64,000 bases of DNA from Desulfosporosinus acidiphilus SJ4 (lineage in GTDB: Bacteria > Bacillota > Desulfitobacteriia > Desulfitobacteriales > Desulfitobacteriaceae). Below the pieces are notes generated by a model, which saw only the letters and a list, made by a program, of their open reading frames with translations, did not search any database and was not told where the DNA came from. Positions 25,488 through 34,031 of this stretch are shown here, piece by piece (position 1 is the stretch's first letter; each line of letters begins with the position of its first letter). The translations under genes and the position numbers were made by a program. Where the stretch lies: NCBI RefSeq assembly GCF_000255115.2, contig NC_018068.1, positions 1,521,977-1,585,976 on the forward strand, read 5' to 3'.

Positions 25488-25528
25488 ATGAACAATATTC
25501 ATAAAGCAATTAAATGAACAACGTTCAT
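25488..25528. promoter_or_regulatory. Paired TetR operators before the HsmA-type gene
   Basis: Two palindromes 11 bases apart: ATGAACAATATTCAT (25488-25502) and ATGAACAACGTTCAT (25514-25528). Both contain TGAAC-N3-GTTCA or its near match TGAAC-N3-ATTCA. The same pattern lies before the regulator at 26113. Confidence 0.75.
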
Positions 25529-25545
25529 TTAATGTTTAAAAAAAT

Positions 25546-26082
25546 TTAGATCTTTAAACTGTCGTATAACTCATCATAGCTAATATATTTATTTGTATTT
25601 AGATAAATTAAATTCGACATAATGAGTTGAGCAAGTTTATAGGACGCAAGTGGAGATTGAATATGACCTTTTGTTTTTTCAAGATCGATTAATTCACTTA
25701 ACTTACCGTAAAGAAGATGAAACTTATCATGTGACATATGATCATAACTATAGTTCTTATACATGGCCATTTCAATGAATATGGCAACATAACTACTTAT
25801 AAAAATCTCAAGTGAAAGAAATACTTTCCTAATCTTCTCTTTAATAGGTTCATCAATAGGTTTTAATTTTTCTATTAAATCGGATAGCTGACTCCAGTCT
25901 TCCCTCACAATCTCAAGAATAAGTTCATCTTTGGTAGGGAAATAGTTATAAAAAGTCCCTAAAGCAATGTTACAATTTTTTGCAATTTCCCTAACATTCA
26001 ACTCCTTATATCCTTTATTAGAGAGTAATTTTCTTCCTTCTAGAATAATAGTTTCATTTAAATTTTCTATGATTTTGGGCAT
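25546..26082 (-). CDS. TetR-family repressor
   Basis: 178 residues. The N-terminal TetR helix-turn-helix is clear: NVREIAKNCNIALGTFYNYFPTKDEL. The C-terminal ligand domain is unassigned. I start at the ATG whose codons read MPKIIENL, five bases after GGAGG; the frame extends four codons further to a TTG. Same orientation as the HsmA-type gene 110 bases downstream. Matching operators in front of both suggest autoregulation plus control of the membrane protein. Confidence 0.88.
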   Translation of the reverse strand: MPKIIENLNETIILEGRKLLSNKGYKELNVREIAKNCNIALGTFYNYFPTKDELILEIVREDWSQLSDLIEKLKPIDEPIKEKIRKVFLSLEIFISSYVAIFIEMAMYKNYSYDHMSHDKFHLLYGKLSELIDLEKTKGHIQSPLASYKLAQLIMSNLIYLNTNKYISYDELYDSLKI

Positions 26083-26112
26083 ATCTTCCTCCAAAAATTC
26101 ATTGCATTTTTG

Positions 26113-26125
26113 TGAACTTTGTTCA
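26113..26125. promoter_or_regulatory. TetR operator before its own gene
   Basis: TGAACTTTGTTCA, a perfect palindrome around three central T bases, 30 bases upstream of the regulator's start. Same half-sites as at 25488 and 25514. Confidence 0.7.
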
Positions 26126-26159
26126 TATTATATCACGGCTATCATTTATGTCAAATTAA

Positions 26160-26375
26160 TAATGCATAATGGGTAAACAATGTTAGTGTGTATGTTGCTG
26201 CATCCCTCAGACAAAACCTTTCAACCACCTCCAATACTCTAGTCATGCACTGAGGAGGAGAAAGAGCATTGCTGCTCTGAAAGAAGGATGAAGGTATGTC
26301 TAATCTAGCGGGCAACCTCCTAGATGAACTGAACCCCGTCAAGTAGACAGTCTAAAATTATTATTTAAATTGTCT
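26160..26375. mobile_element. Possible IS3-type remnant
   Basis: The sequence GAACCCCGTCAAGTAGACAG at 26331-26350 read on the other strand begins TGTCTACTTGACGGGGTTC, which resembles terminal inverted repeats of IS3-family elements. A second TGTCTAC lies at 26371 in direct orientation. No transposase frame survives. Confidence 0.3.
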
Positions 26376-26534
26376 ACCTAAAGGGACTTAGAAGGGAGCA
26401 TATCAGTTTCTACACGGCCCCTTGTTAGTCATATTATGGGCTCAATTCAAGCATATATTTATCTTTTTTGGTTGAGTACTCATCGAGCTTTTGAAATACT
26501 CAATGTTTTCAGGAAAATTCGTAACCAAAATAGG

Positions 26535-26565
26535 CCGCCTGTTTTCAAAGTGTCAGGCGGGTTTG
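26535..26565 (+). terminator. Terminator-like hairpin
   Basis: CCGCCTG (26535-26541) and CAGGCGG (26554-26560), nearly the same as the terminator at 23755 including the preceding TAGG. No gene ends just before it, so it may be a leftover of a duplicated or deleted segment. Confidence 0.45.
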
Positions 26566-26634
26566 CTTAAATAATTGTCTGGTGATAACCGGAATCGGTG
26601 TACTTGTTGAGCATCAGACTGAAGGAGAAATAAC

Positions 26635-26688
26635 ATGAAATACATTGTCACAAGATGGTCAAACGGTCCATCCACCACCACTGAATAA
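26635..26688 (+). CDS. Tiny ORF of 17 residues
   Basis: MKYIVTRWSNGPSTTTE with GAAGGAGAAA about seven bases before the ATG. The coding end overlaps one arm of an inverted repeat, CCACTGAA (26677-26684) with TTCAGTGG further on. Could be a leader peptide or chance. Confidence 0.3.
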   Translation: MKYIVTRWSNGPSTTTE

Positions 26689-26751
26689 AAGGGAATCTGT
26701 CTCTTTGAGTATTTCCTTCAGTGGGACCATTTCTCATTCTTATCTAGTCAT

Positions 26752-26913
26752 TTATATTTTATTTTCTTCCAAATCCTCCATTATTTTCACAATCGAATAT
26801 AAAGCGACAAACTTGATATGATCTTCTTTCGTCGATCCATTAATCCCATTAACTTTTTCACACTCAAACTTTAATTTTTTAAGCAACACATTCCACATTT
26901 GTTCATAATTCAT
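26752..26913 (-). CDS. Small hypothetical protein (53 residues)
   Basis: A minus-strand gene too short for most ORF cut-offs: ATG at 26913 preceded by GGAGAGAG, ending at TAA 26752. The product starts MNYEQMWNVLLKKLKFECEK and ends KIMEDLEENKI, a soluble helical protein, acidic at its C-terminus. No family recognised; good ribosome site and typical codon use support it. It lies among other small sporulation-type genes. Confidence 0.6.
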   Translation of the reverse strand: MNYEQMWNVLLKKLKFECEKVNGINGSTKEDHIKFVALYSIVKIMEDLEENKI

Positions 26914-27119
26914 GTAACTCTCTCCATTCTATTCTTTAAGGCAGTTTGCATAGAATCAACAATATTTTATCCCAAATGGACATGCTATACAATTGTTTTG
27001 TTTGGGCTCGAGCCGAGCAGCAAGAAAGTTTTTCAGTCCGGTCCAGCATTACACTAAAAATAATAAATTTAAATATATTTTGAGATAAACTTTACTTGTT
27101 CATTATATGGAAATCGCCA

Positions 27120-27216
27120 GTCACTTGCTAACCTCCTAATAAAGCCAAGCAAGTGACGTCAATAACAACACAGTAACACCAATGTCCTGGCTAATAGCTA
27201 AGACATTGGTGTTACT
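27120..27216. repeat. Two consecutive long hairpins
   Basis: First hairpin: GTCACTTGCT (27120-27129) with AGCAAGTGAC (27148-27157), 10 perfect pairs. Second: AGTAACACCAATGTC (27172-27186) with GACATTGGTGTTACT (27202-27216), 15 perfect pairs. The second may end transcription of the minus-strand LysM gene, though its T-tract is weak. The rest of 26914-27272 shows nothing further. Confidence 0.65.
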
Positions 27217-27272
27217 AAAATAAATATAAGAAAGAAACCTAAAGATCATAAAATGAGATGCCTGTAAAAAGT

Positions 27273-27611
27273 TTAATAGTGGCTTGGCGGAATTTCTAGG
27301 TGTTCCCCGGGGTAAATAAGGTTTGGATTACCCAAACGGTTGTAGCCAGCAAGTTCGCGCCAATCAAGGCCGTGACTATTAGCAATAGAATAAACGGTTT
27401 CACCCCTGCGTACTATATGAATTCGAGCTACAGGAACGTATTCTACGTTACAGGGATCGCAAGGAGAAGGGACTGGTTTAGCAACAACTAGTGGACTATC
27501 AGCATACATACCAGCTGAATAAGCCGATGTTTGCATTCCAGCAGGAAAAGACTGTTGTTGCATTCCAGACATCATTAGTGAATCACCTGGGTAAGCTGTA
27601 CCATAATACAT
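27273..27611 (-). CDS. LysM-domain protein, likely spore-associated
   Basis: 112 residues. The first ~65 are rich in Met, Gln, Ser, Ala and Tyr, like spore-coat proteins, followed by CDPCNVEYVPV and one LysM domain (~68-110: IHIVRRGETVYSIANSHGLD and GNPNLIYPGEHLEIP). LysM binds peptidoglycan; in Bacillus SafA a LysM directs the protein to spore cortex. No signal peptide, consistent with mother-cell location. AAGGGGG precedes the ATG. A second, smaller LysM gene lies just upstream in the same orientation. Confidence 0.8.
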   Translation of the reverse strand: MYYGTAYPGDSLMMSGMQQQSFPAGMQTSAYSAGMYADSPLVVAKPVPSPCDPCNVEYVPVARIHIVRRGETVYSIANSHGLDWRELAGYNRLGNPNLIYPGEHLEIPPSHY

Positions 27612-27802
27612 ATGAATTCCCCCTTGATTAAAAGGCGATTATTAGTTCGTTTTTAATAACATGTTATGGATATTGTGGAACATTGTGTATGTACGAGGTA
27701 AAAAGTTTTAACTCTTTGGCTAAGCCTTCGTTAGAAAAAAATGGTCGCTAGTGATTAGAGTTCACCGCGACCAAGGGTCATTGGAATACCAGGGACATTA
27801 GG

Positions 27803-27955
27803 TTACCAAGTTCTAATTCTTTCTCCGGGGTAAATAAGATTCGGATTGCGACGAAGCCAGGGATTTAAACGTAAAAGGTGATGGACACTTGTTCCACTAC
27901 GCTTTGCAATTTTATGCAGACTTTCACCACGACGTACAACGTGACGGTTATGCAT
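27803..27955 (-). CDS. Minimal LysM protein (50 residues)
   Basis: ATG at 27955 with GGAGG upstream; the entire product is one LysM domain (MHNRHVVRRGESLHKIAKRS, then NPNLIYPGERIRTW). The NPNLIYPGE motif is shared with the neighbour at 27273, so the two may be related by duplication. No signal peptide. Intracellular stand-alone LysM proteins of this size are usual in spore-formers. Confidence 0.75.
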   Translation of the reverse strand: MHNRHVVRRGESLHKIAKRSGTSVHHLLRLNPWLRRNPNLIYPGERIRTW

Positions 27956-28173
27956 TGTATTTTCCTCCTTTACCATTCTAAACCATTTTATGTATAGACA
28001 AAGATGTAAAGTGCAAGTACAAATTACATCAATGTGTTTTCAAACCCGACAAATCAAGCCCCCAAGGCATGTTGAGAGCATCGTTCGCCTCGAAGGAAAA
28101 CGCAACACAAAATATGGCGAAAAACCAGTGGTGTAGCCACTATATATAGGGTTTTGATCAAAAAATCATGTGC

Positions 28174-28212
28174 TTCTCTGTACTGCAAGAGTAGTGCGGA
28201 GAAACATTTTTT
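28174..28212. terminator. Terminator-like hairpin in a gene-free stretch
   Basis: TTCTCTGTACT and a matching AGTAGTGCGGAGAA arm form an imperfect stem followed by CATTTTTTT. The remainder of 27956-28368 contains no gene that I can support. Confidence 0.4.
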
Positions 28213-28368
28213 TACAGTTCTTGCATCAGAATTATGAAACTCCGTTACTTTGAACCTTAGGACTATGTCAGAAAATGCGAATTGAATTTAGAAATTATTT
28301 GGATAATAGATTTAGAAGAACAATGGTTTTATCAAAGCACTTAGAGAACTTATAAGGGGGAACTAACT

Positions 28369-28905
28369 ATGGAAAACATAGAACTATTTGGAGCATTGCA
28401 AGCCCGTTTTGAGAAAAACATGAACCGCCATAAAGGTCTTGAATGGACTAAAATTCAAGCAAAGTTGGAAGCTAATCCAGAAAAACTGTGGGCACTGAAT
28501 GAAATGGAAAGAACCGGTGGTGAACCGGATGCTGTTGGTTTTGATGAAACGACGGACGAATACATTTTTTATGATTGTTCAGAGGAAAGTCCTAAAGGCC
28601 GCAGAAGTATTTGTTATGACCGTGAAGCGCTGGAGTCAAGGAAAGAACATAAACCAGAAAATAACGCTCTTGATATGGCTGCTGCCATGGGCATTGAACT
28701 TTTAACAGAAGAACAATACCGAGAGCTACAGAAACTTGGGAAATTTGATACTAAATCATCGAGCTGGGTAAAGACACCTGCTAATATTAGAAAACTCGGC
28801 GGAGCCATCTTTTGTGATCGTCGTTATGACACTGTGTTTGTGTACCATAATGGAGCAGAATGCTACTATGCTGGCAGGGGTTTTCGTGGCTCGCTAAGGA
28901 TGTAA
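28369..28905 (+). CDS. DUF4256-family protein
   Basis: 178 residues. The family, whose function is not known, is recognised from MERTGGEPDAVGFDE, YDCSEESPKGRRSICYD and FDTKSSSWVKTPANIRKLGG toward the C-terminus. Soluble, no signal peptide. GGGGGAA lies nine bases before the ATG. Stands alone between intergenic gaps. Confidence 0.8.
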   Translation: MENIELFGALQARFEKNMNRHKGLEWTKIQAKLEANPEKLWALNEMERTGGEPDAVGFDETTDEYIFYDCSEESPKGRRSICYDREALESRKEHKPENNALDMAAAMGIELLTEEQYRELQKLGKFDTKSSSWVKTPANIRKLGGAIFCDRRYDTVFVYHNGAECYYAGRGFRGSLRM

Positions 28906-29057
28906 CCTAGAAGAATTGCTTCTACAAAGCGTCAAAATAATCATTACACAAAAATAGAAGATTAAATACTCGATATATCGGGATATGTGAGTTGCCCAAT
29001 ATTTTGAACTGAGGCTACTATTCTTCAAATGTATTCATTTATCAAAAAGGAGGTTTG

Positions 29058-29255
29058 ATGTTAATGAGTATTTTTACAGAGCTAATAATCAGAGGGGTCC
29101 TCGTTATTGCGTTAAATGATAGTATTATACTTTACGTGGTTAAAAAGCGTTCTACTCCAATAACTATTCCTTTAATTTTAGAAATAATTATAGTAACTGG
29201 TGTCGCATTAGTAATTAACATTTGGTATTGTCTTAAGAAGAATGGAATAATTTAA
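29058..29255 (+). CDS. Small two-helix membrane protein
   Basis: About 65 residues with two hydrophobic segments (IRGVLVIALNDSIILYVV and ILEIIIVTGVALVINIWY) joined by a charged loop. GGAGG (29049-29053) could serve ATG 29058 or ATG 29064. No family recognised. Confidence 0.5.
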   Translation: MLMSIFTELIIRGVLVIALNDSIILYVVKKRSTPITIPLILEIIIVTGVALVINIWYCLKKNGII

Positions 29256-29398
29256 AATAAAACATTAGAAATCATGACAAGACGCATTCTTCTGATAAAC
29301 GTAACAAGTTGAGTTCCACTTGCCTCATTTGTTACCAGTAGTCCCCATGTAATGAACTGCATAAAATCCAATTAAGTAGTGTTAAGGAGGAGCTTGTT

Positions 29399-30283
29399 AT
29401 GCAAAGAATTGTTCCGCATTTATGGTACGACACGGAGGCCAAAGAAGCGGTCCTGTTTTATACCAGTTTATTTGACCAATCGAAACTATTGGATGTAACA
29501 GTTATAGAAAACACCCCATCAGGTGACGCGGAAAGTGTCAGTTTTGAGTTAGCCGGACAGCAATTTAAGGCGATTAGTGCCGGCCCTTTCTTCAAATTCA
29601 ATCCATCCATTTCCTTGATGGTCGCTTGCTACTCAATAGAAGAGGTGAATACCAAGTGGAGAGCATTATCTGAAGGGGGAACGGAATTAATGCCATTAGG
29701 TGAATACCCCTTTAGTAAGCGGTACAGTTGGGTCCAGGACCGGTACGGCTTATCCTGGCAGTTAATGCTTACCGATCATGGACAAAGCGTTCAAAAGATT
29801 ACACCCAACTTGCTTTTCTCAGATGAATCATGCGGTAAAGCCGAAGAAGCTGTAAGGTACTACACTGAGCTCTTTGAAAAATCAGAAATAGGGACAATCA
29901 GCAGATACAAAGAAGGAGAGGCAGAGTCACCGAATGCAAAAATAAACTATGCTGCATTCATATTGAACGGTATCGCTTTTTCTGCAATGGATAATGGCTT
30001 TGATGTGGATTTTGGCTTTAATGAAGCATTTTCACTCATGATAAACTGTAAGGACCAGAAGGAGATTGATTACTTCTGGGACAAGCTCTCTGATGTACCT
30101 GAGGCTGAGCAATGCGGTTGGGTCAAGGACAAGTTTGGAGTATCGTGGCAAATTGTACCCGCAATAATGGATGAGATGATGAAATTCGGTGACAGAGAAC
30201 AATTACGGCGAGTGACAGAGGCGTTCCTGAAAATGAAGAAATTTGATTTGGAAGCTTTGCAAAAAGCTTATGATGGAATTTGA
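29399..30283 (+). CDS. Two-domain VOC (PhnB-like) protein
   Basis: 294 residues made of two tandem PhnB-type glyoxalase-fold domains: residues 1-130 (IVPHLWYDTEAKEAVLFYTS, then WVQDRYGLSWQLM) and 135-265 (ITPNLLFSDESCGKAEEAV, then WVKDKFGVSWQIVP). Metal ligands and substrate are not defined for this subfamily, which is often mis-annotated as 3-demethylubiquinone methyltransferase. GGAGG seven bases before the ATG. Confidence 0.88.
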   Translation: MQRIVPHLWYDTEAKEAVLFYTSLFDQSKLLDVTVIENTPSGDAESVSFELAGQQFKAISAGPFFKFNPSISLMVACYSIEEVNTKWRALSEGGTELMPLGEYPFSKRYSWVQDRYGLSWQLMLTDHGQSVQKITPNLLFSDESCGKAEEAVRYYTELFEKSEIGTISRYKEGEAESPNAKINYAAFILNGIAFSAMDNGFDVDFGFNEAFSLMINCKDQKEIDYFWDKLSDVPEAEQCGWVKDKFGVSWQIVPAIMDEMMKFGDREQLRRVTEAFLKMKKFDLEALQKAYDGI

Positions 30284-30626
30284 GGTGTAACACGAAGACA
30301 ACAGTTAGAATACAGGTTGACGTGTATAATCAATGTGTTTGAGGAGAAGTCTAGTGCTTCATACGTAGAATTATTGAATGAAATTGAATATGGCTTTAAT
30401 TAACATTATTGCTTGAGGTGGGACATATTTGTTACATATACATATTAAGATTAAAATGTCACTACGTTAGCAATAGAATCGGGAAAATGTGTTGAGGTTT
30501 CCCTCATAATGTATATTGCGATTATTAAAGGCTGGCTCACAGGAACAAAACCAAGTTGCGATTGTTCGGTTGGAAGCCGTTGTTATGGTCCTTTTTACAA
30601 TAAAAGCCTAAAGGGGGTGTTTGAAC

Positions 30627-30704
30627 ATGAAGACATGTCGTCAATGCGGATTAATTATTTTTATAAAATATGCAAAAGGATATCTGCCCTTAATATGGAA
30701 TTAA
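30627..30704 (+). CDS. 25-residue ORF with CxxC, possible fragment
   Basis: ATG 30627 after AAGGGGGTG; product starts MKTCRQCGLIIFIKYAKGYL. The CRQCG knuckle looks like half of a zinc ribbon, so it may be a truncated gene. The stretch 30284-30626 before it has no other supported feature. Confidence 0.3.
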   Translation: MKTCRQCGLIIFIKYAKGYLPLIWN

Positions 30705-30739
30705 CTAAATAAATTGAACATAGTAAAGGAGGAGTTCGT

Positions 30740-31156
30740 ATGTTTACAAATAATGGTCCACCAGGGATAATGTTTTCAGTAGTACCAATATTTTTCTTTG
30801 TGATTTTTTTCTTAGTGTTCGGCATTGTTATTGTTGGCATAGTAAAAAGCATTGGTCAATGGAAACATAATAATTCACAACCAGTATTGAATGTTGCTGC
30901 AAAGGTTATATCAAAGAGAACTTATTCAACTAGCAGTATTCATAATGACGTCGGGGAAAATGGAATTCAGCATGTTGAATCAAGTACCTCATATTATGTT
31001 ACATTTGAGGTTGAAAGCGGAGATCGAATGGAATTTTTGGTAAATGGTCGTGAATACGGACAGCTAGCAGAAAATGACATTGGAAAACTTACCTTTCAAG
31101 GTACCAGGTATTTAGGTTTTACTAGGAATGTTTCTCCTGCAAAGGATTTTCTGTAA
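30740..31156 (+). CDS. DUF2500-family membrane protein
   Basis: 138 residues: one N-terminal membrane helix (VVPIFFFVIFFLVFGIVIVG) and an extracytoplasmic beta-rich domain starting QPVLNVAAKVISKRTYSTS and ending LTFQGTRYLGFTRN, which match DUF2500. Function unknown. GGAGG precedes the ATG. The DUF975 gene starts 29 bases after its stop, so the two may be cotranscribed. Confidence 0.8.
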   Translation: MFTNNGPPGIMFSVVPIFFFVIFFLVFGIVIVGIVKSIGQWKHNNSQPVLNVAAKVISKRTYSTSSIHNDVGENGIQHVESSTSYYVTFEVESGDRMEFLVNGREYGQLAENDIGKLTFQGTRYLGFTRNVSPAKDFL

Positions 31157-31185
31157 TACAAAGAAAGATGATAGGAGTATAACAT

Positions 31186-31890
31186 ATGCCTCAGGAAAGC
31201 AAGGATCTAAAATGTAAAGCGAAGGAGCAATTAAAAGGTTATTGGCTGCAGGCAATCATTGTATGTTTCTTTACCTGGCTACTTACGATTGCCTTTAGAG
31301 AGAATGGACCAGTTTATGCTGTTAGAAATATTTTTCTGTATGGAAGAGCACTAAATGTGCCTCCTGTGAACCCATTTAGTAGTATTAGTAGTTTTATTAA
31401 GTATATTTTAATCGGAGAGATTGGCTGGGGCGATTTAATTAGTTTTATTTTGATGGGTCCATTAACACTTGGAGCGTCAGGATTCTTTCTTAAATTGATT
31501 AGGAATGAAGACCCCGGCATTAAAGACCTAGGTGACGGATTCAAATCTTTTCTAAAATCCTTTATCTTAAATCTCCTGATTACAATTTTCACAACCTTAT
31601 GGAGTTTGCTTCTAATTATCCCGGGAATTATAGCTGGTTTTAGATATTCAATGGCTTACTATATTATGATGGATAACCCACATTTAAGTGCATTAGAAGC
31701 ATTGAAACAAAGCAAAGCTATGATGGTTGGGTATAAATTTGATTTATTTATCCTCGAGCTTAGCTTTTTAGGTTGGCTTCTATTAGTTGCAGTAACTTTT
31801 GGTTTAGCATTACTATGGGTCAATCCCTATTATGAGGCCGCAAAAGTTAATTTTTACCAGGAATTAAAGGCAAATTCAACTATTGTTTAG
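31186..31890 (+). CDS. DUF975-family integral membrane protein
   Basis: 234 residues, five or six membrane helices. Family signature: GPLTLGASGFFLKLIR, then LLIIPGIIAGFRYSMAYYIM and ALKQSKAMMVGYKFDLF. Function unknown. Probably in one unit with the DUF2500 gene upstream. Confidence 0.8.
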   Translation: MPQESKDLKCKAKEQLKGYWLQAIIVCFFTWLLTIAFRENGPVYAVRNIFLYGRALNVPPVNPFSSISSFIKYILIGEIGWGDLISFILMGPLTLGASGFFLKLIRNEDPGIKDLGDGFKSFLKSFILNLLITIFTTLWSLLLIIPGIIAGFRYSMAYYIMMDNPHLSALEALKQSKAMMVGYKFDLFILELSFLGWLLLVAVTFGLALLWVNPYYEAAKVNFYQELKANSTIV

Positions 31891-32038
31891 CTTTATTTCG
31901 TTAACTTAAATTTAATATTCTATCGCCTGTAAAGAAGGAACTTTGCAAATATGAGAATTAGGCTTTTATGTTTGCAAAGCGATATGTAAAATTTCGTTGC
32001 TGAAAATATGCCAACAGATTGGAAAAGGGGTACGTAGT

Positions 32039-32512
32039 TTGAATGACTATAAATCCAACCTTAGAAGAATAATAGTAGGCCTCATAGTCTCAATGATTAT
32101 TTTTCCAATAATTTGGTTTTACTCTAATGGTCAAGTCTATCAAATAGACCCTGTACCTGTTTTTTTTATCTTCATGATAAATATACAAGTTATAATTTTT
32201 ATAATCTCACGAATACAGTTAAAATTTAAAAATACTTACAAGCTGATATCTAGCATTATATTAATTCTAATAGTTTGGTTATTCTTAAGGCCTAAAACGC
32301 CACAAGAGCAAGCAATAGCTAAATATTTAAAAGAAAACAGCAACTCTTGTACATTAACAATGATGGTAAGAGATTCAGATATAAATGATCCTCAGTACGG
32401 TGAGCTATTTTATGTTAATGGAGTTATAGGAAACTTTGCAGATGTGAACTTCTTCTATTTAGTAAAAGACAATGGTGGATGGAAAGTCTCCAGTGCTGGA
32501 ACGGGACCCTAA
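32039..32512 (+). CDS. Hypothetical membrane protein
   Basis: 158 residues from TTG 32039, eight bases after AAAAGGGG; a longer frame from 31997 lacks a ribosome site. Three hydrophobic helices occupy the first ~95 residues, followed by a ~65-residue domain with LTMMVRDSDINDPQYGELFY and ending GGWKVSSAGTG. No family recognised. A hairpin CTTTGCAAA/TTTGCAAAG lies upstream at 31943-31979. Confidence 0.6.
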   Translation: MNDYKSNLRRIIVGLIVSMIIFPIIWFYSNGQVYQIDPVPVFFIFMINIQVIIFIISRIQLKFKNTYKLISSIILILIVWLFLRPKTPQEQAIAKYLKENSNSCTLTMMVRDSDINDPQYGELFYVNGVIGNFADVNFFYLVKDNGGWKVSSAGTGP

Positions 32513-32581
32513 TGGCATATTGATGCTATAGTCATAACCATTAATTAACTTGCTATCCACCCCATACAGAGCTATCATCTC

Positions 32582-32618
32582 TTACACCGGATAACCAGGT
32601 GTAGGATATTTTTTTTAT
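32582..32618 (+). terminator. Intrinsic terminator
   Basis: TACACC and GGTGTA arms flank GGATAACCA and are followed by ATATTTTTTTT. Confidence 0.65.
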
Positions 32619-32731
32619 ACAAATATGTTCCCACAAGCCTGCATCAAGAGCCTGCCAATGGAGAAGATTTTGAGGAGTTGAATTTCTGGGTATACTCATG
32701 ATAACGATCAATTAATTTTGGAGGTGATAAG

Positions 32732-33481
32732 ATGAATGTAAAATTTGATCCAAATAACGTTGTTATTAAACTCTGTATGAGCGGAATGAGATTGGAAGAT
32801 GGCGGAAACACTGAAGATGCAATCATGATGTTTCATAAAGCATGGCAGGAATCAACAGACGACTATGAAAGATTTATAGCAGCTTATCATTTAGCTCGTC
32901 AACAAAAGAGTATTACAGACAAATTGAAATGGATGGAAACATCTTTACAGTGTGCACTAAATATCAATGATGAAAATGTTAAAAGCGCATACACAACTTT
33001 ATATTTAAACATTGCCAAATGTTATGAGGAGTTGTGTGATTCTGATAATGCAAAAAGAAATTATGAATTGTCAAATTCGTATAAAGGTGCACCTTCTGAT
33101 GAAGGGCCATTTTATCATGGGACAAAGGCAGATTTGCAGGTTGGCGATTTACTGACAGCAGGTGGAAATTCAAATTACAAACCTGGGCTTAAAATGAACC
33201 ACATTTATTTCTCTGCTAATATCAATGGCGCAGGACTGGCAGCAGCATTAGCAAATGGAGATGGAAGAGAACGCGTTTATATAATAGAACCAACAGGTGA
33301 GTTTGAAAACGATCCAAATGTTACCGACAAAAAATTCCCTGGTAACTTAACACGTTCTTATCGCTCACAAGAACCTTTAAGAATTATTGGTGAAGAAACA
33401 GAGTGGGCGAAACTGACAACTACGGAGCGACGCGAATGGCGCGAAAATCTAGCTAAAAACAAAGGCGGAATTATTAACTGA
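32732..33481 (+). CDS. arr: Rifampin ADP-ribosyltransferase with N-terminal helical extension
   Basis: Arr enzymes transfer ADP-ribose from NAD to rifamycins and inactivate them. Residues ~125-245 are a complete Arr domain: FYHGTKADLQVGDLL, NHIYFSANINGAGLAAALA, YIIEPTGEFENDPNVTDKKF and NLTRSYRSQEPLRIIGE. The His of YHGT (129) and the Asp of ENDPN are at the expected active-site positions. Free-standing Arr proteins are about 140 residues, so residues 1-125 are an addition; they are helical with TPR-like repeats (RFIAAYHLARQQKS, LYLNIAKCYEELCDSDNAKR). The extra part may bind a partner or substrate. GGAGG precedes the ATG. Confidence 0.88.
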   Translation: MNVKFDPNNVVIKLCMSGMRLEDGGNTEDAIMMFHKAWQESTDDYERFIAAYHLARQQKSITDKLKWMETSLQCALNINDENVKSAYTTLYLNIAKCYEELCDSDNAKRNYELSNSYKGAPSDEGPFYHGTKADLQVGDLLTAGGNSNYKPGLKMNHIYFSANINGAGLAAALANGDGRERVYIIEPTGEFENDPNVTDKKFPGNLTRSYRSQEPLRIIGEETEWAKLTTTERREWRENLAKNKGGIIN

Positions 33482-33539
33482 ACATATTTCATATGAGAAA
33501 TATCAGAAAACAAATATATCAAAGCAAAGCAAAGTGAAT

Positions 33540-33990
33540 TTTATATATAACTTCGAAATTGTTGGTGGATATGTTTCCGCAAACGTATAAATCTTCGATC
33601 TGTTACCATCAAAGAAAATTAAAATCGGTTGACTTGTCCTCGAGAACCTCGACATCAATTATGGCACTCGTACCATACAGAAACAGTCGTTTGACTGGAG
33701 AATCTGTGATCGGCAATCCGGCTTAAGAAAGTCGACTTTCCAGTGCCCGGTTGCCCTTATAGGGTATAGAGAGTAGAGATATCGTTCAGCAAAGTGTCAA
33801 TATATTGAACTTTGCCTTGAGGGGTATGGGACCAGGCAAAAAGATGGCGATCTTTGCCATTCCCGCCTTTTTCTCCTGAAAATAGCTTCTTTTCAACGTT
33901 TAGAGTCATCTGGTTAATAGCCTGCCAATTTTGGAAAAATAAAATAATTTTGAAATAATTATAGCAAGGTACGTTGGTAGTATTTGAGCA
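33540..33990 (-). pseudogene. Broken P-loop ATPase, PRK06851-like
   Basis: The minus strand encodes RHLFAWSHTPQGKVQYID, then an in-frame TAA where a Lys or Arg codon is expected, then GQPGTGKSTF (a Walker A), and further fragments in shifted frames such as FFDGNRSKIYTFAETYPP. Order and wording match the start of spore-former ATPases of the PRK06851 type (R/H-HLF-x-G-x-TP-x-G...LKGRPGTGKST). Only the first third is left, with stops and frameshifts. It lies directly downstream of the large oxidoreductase gene. Confidence 0.6.
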
Positions 33991-34031
33991 AATAATTAAG
34001 ACTGCCAGAGCAAGCCCTGGCAGTCTTATAA

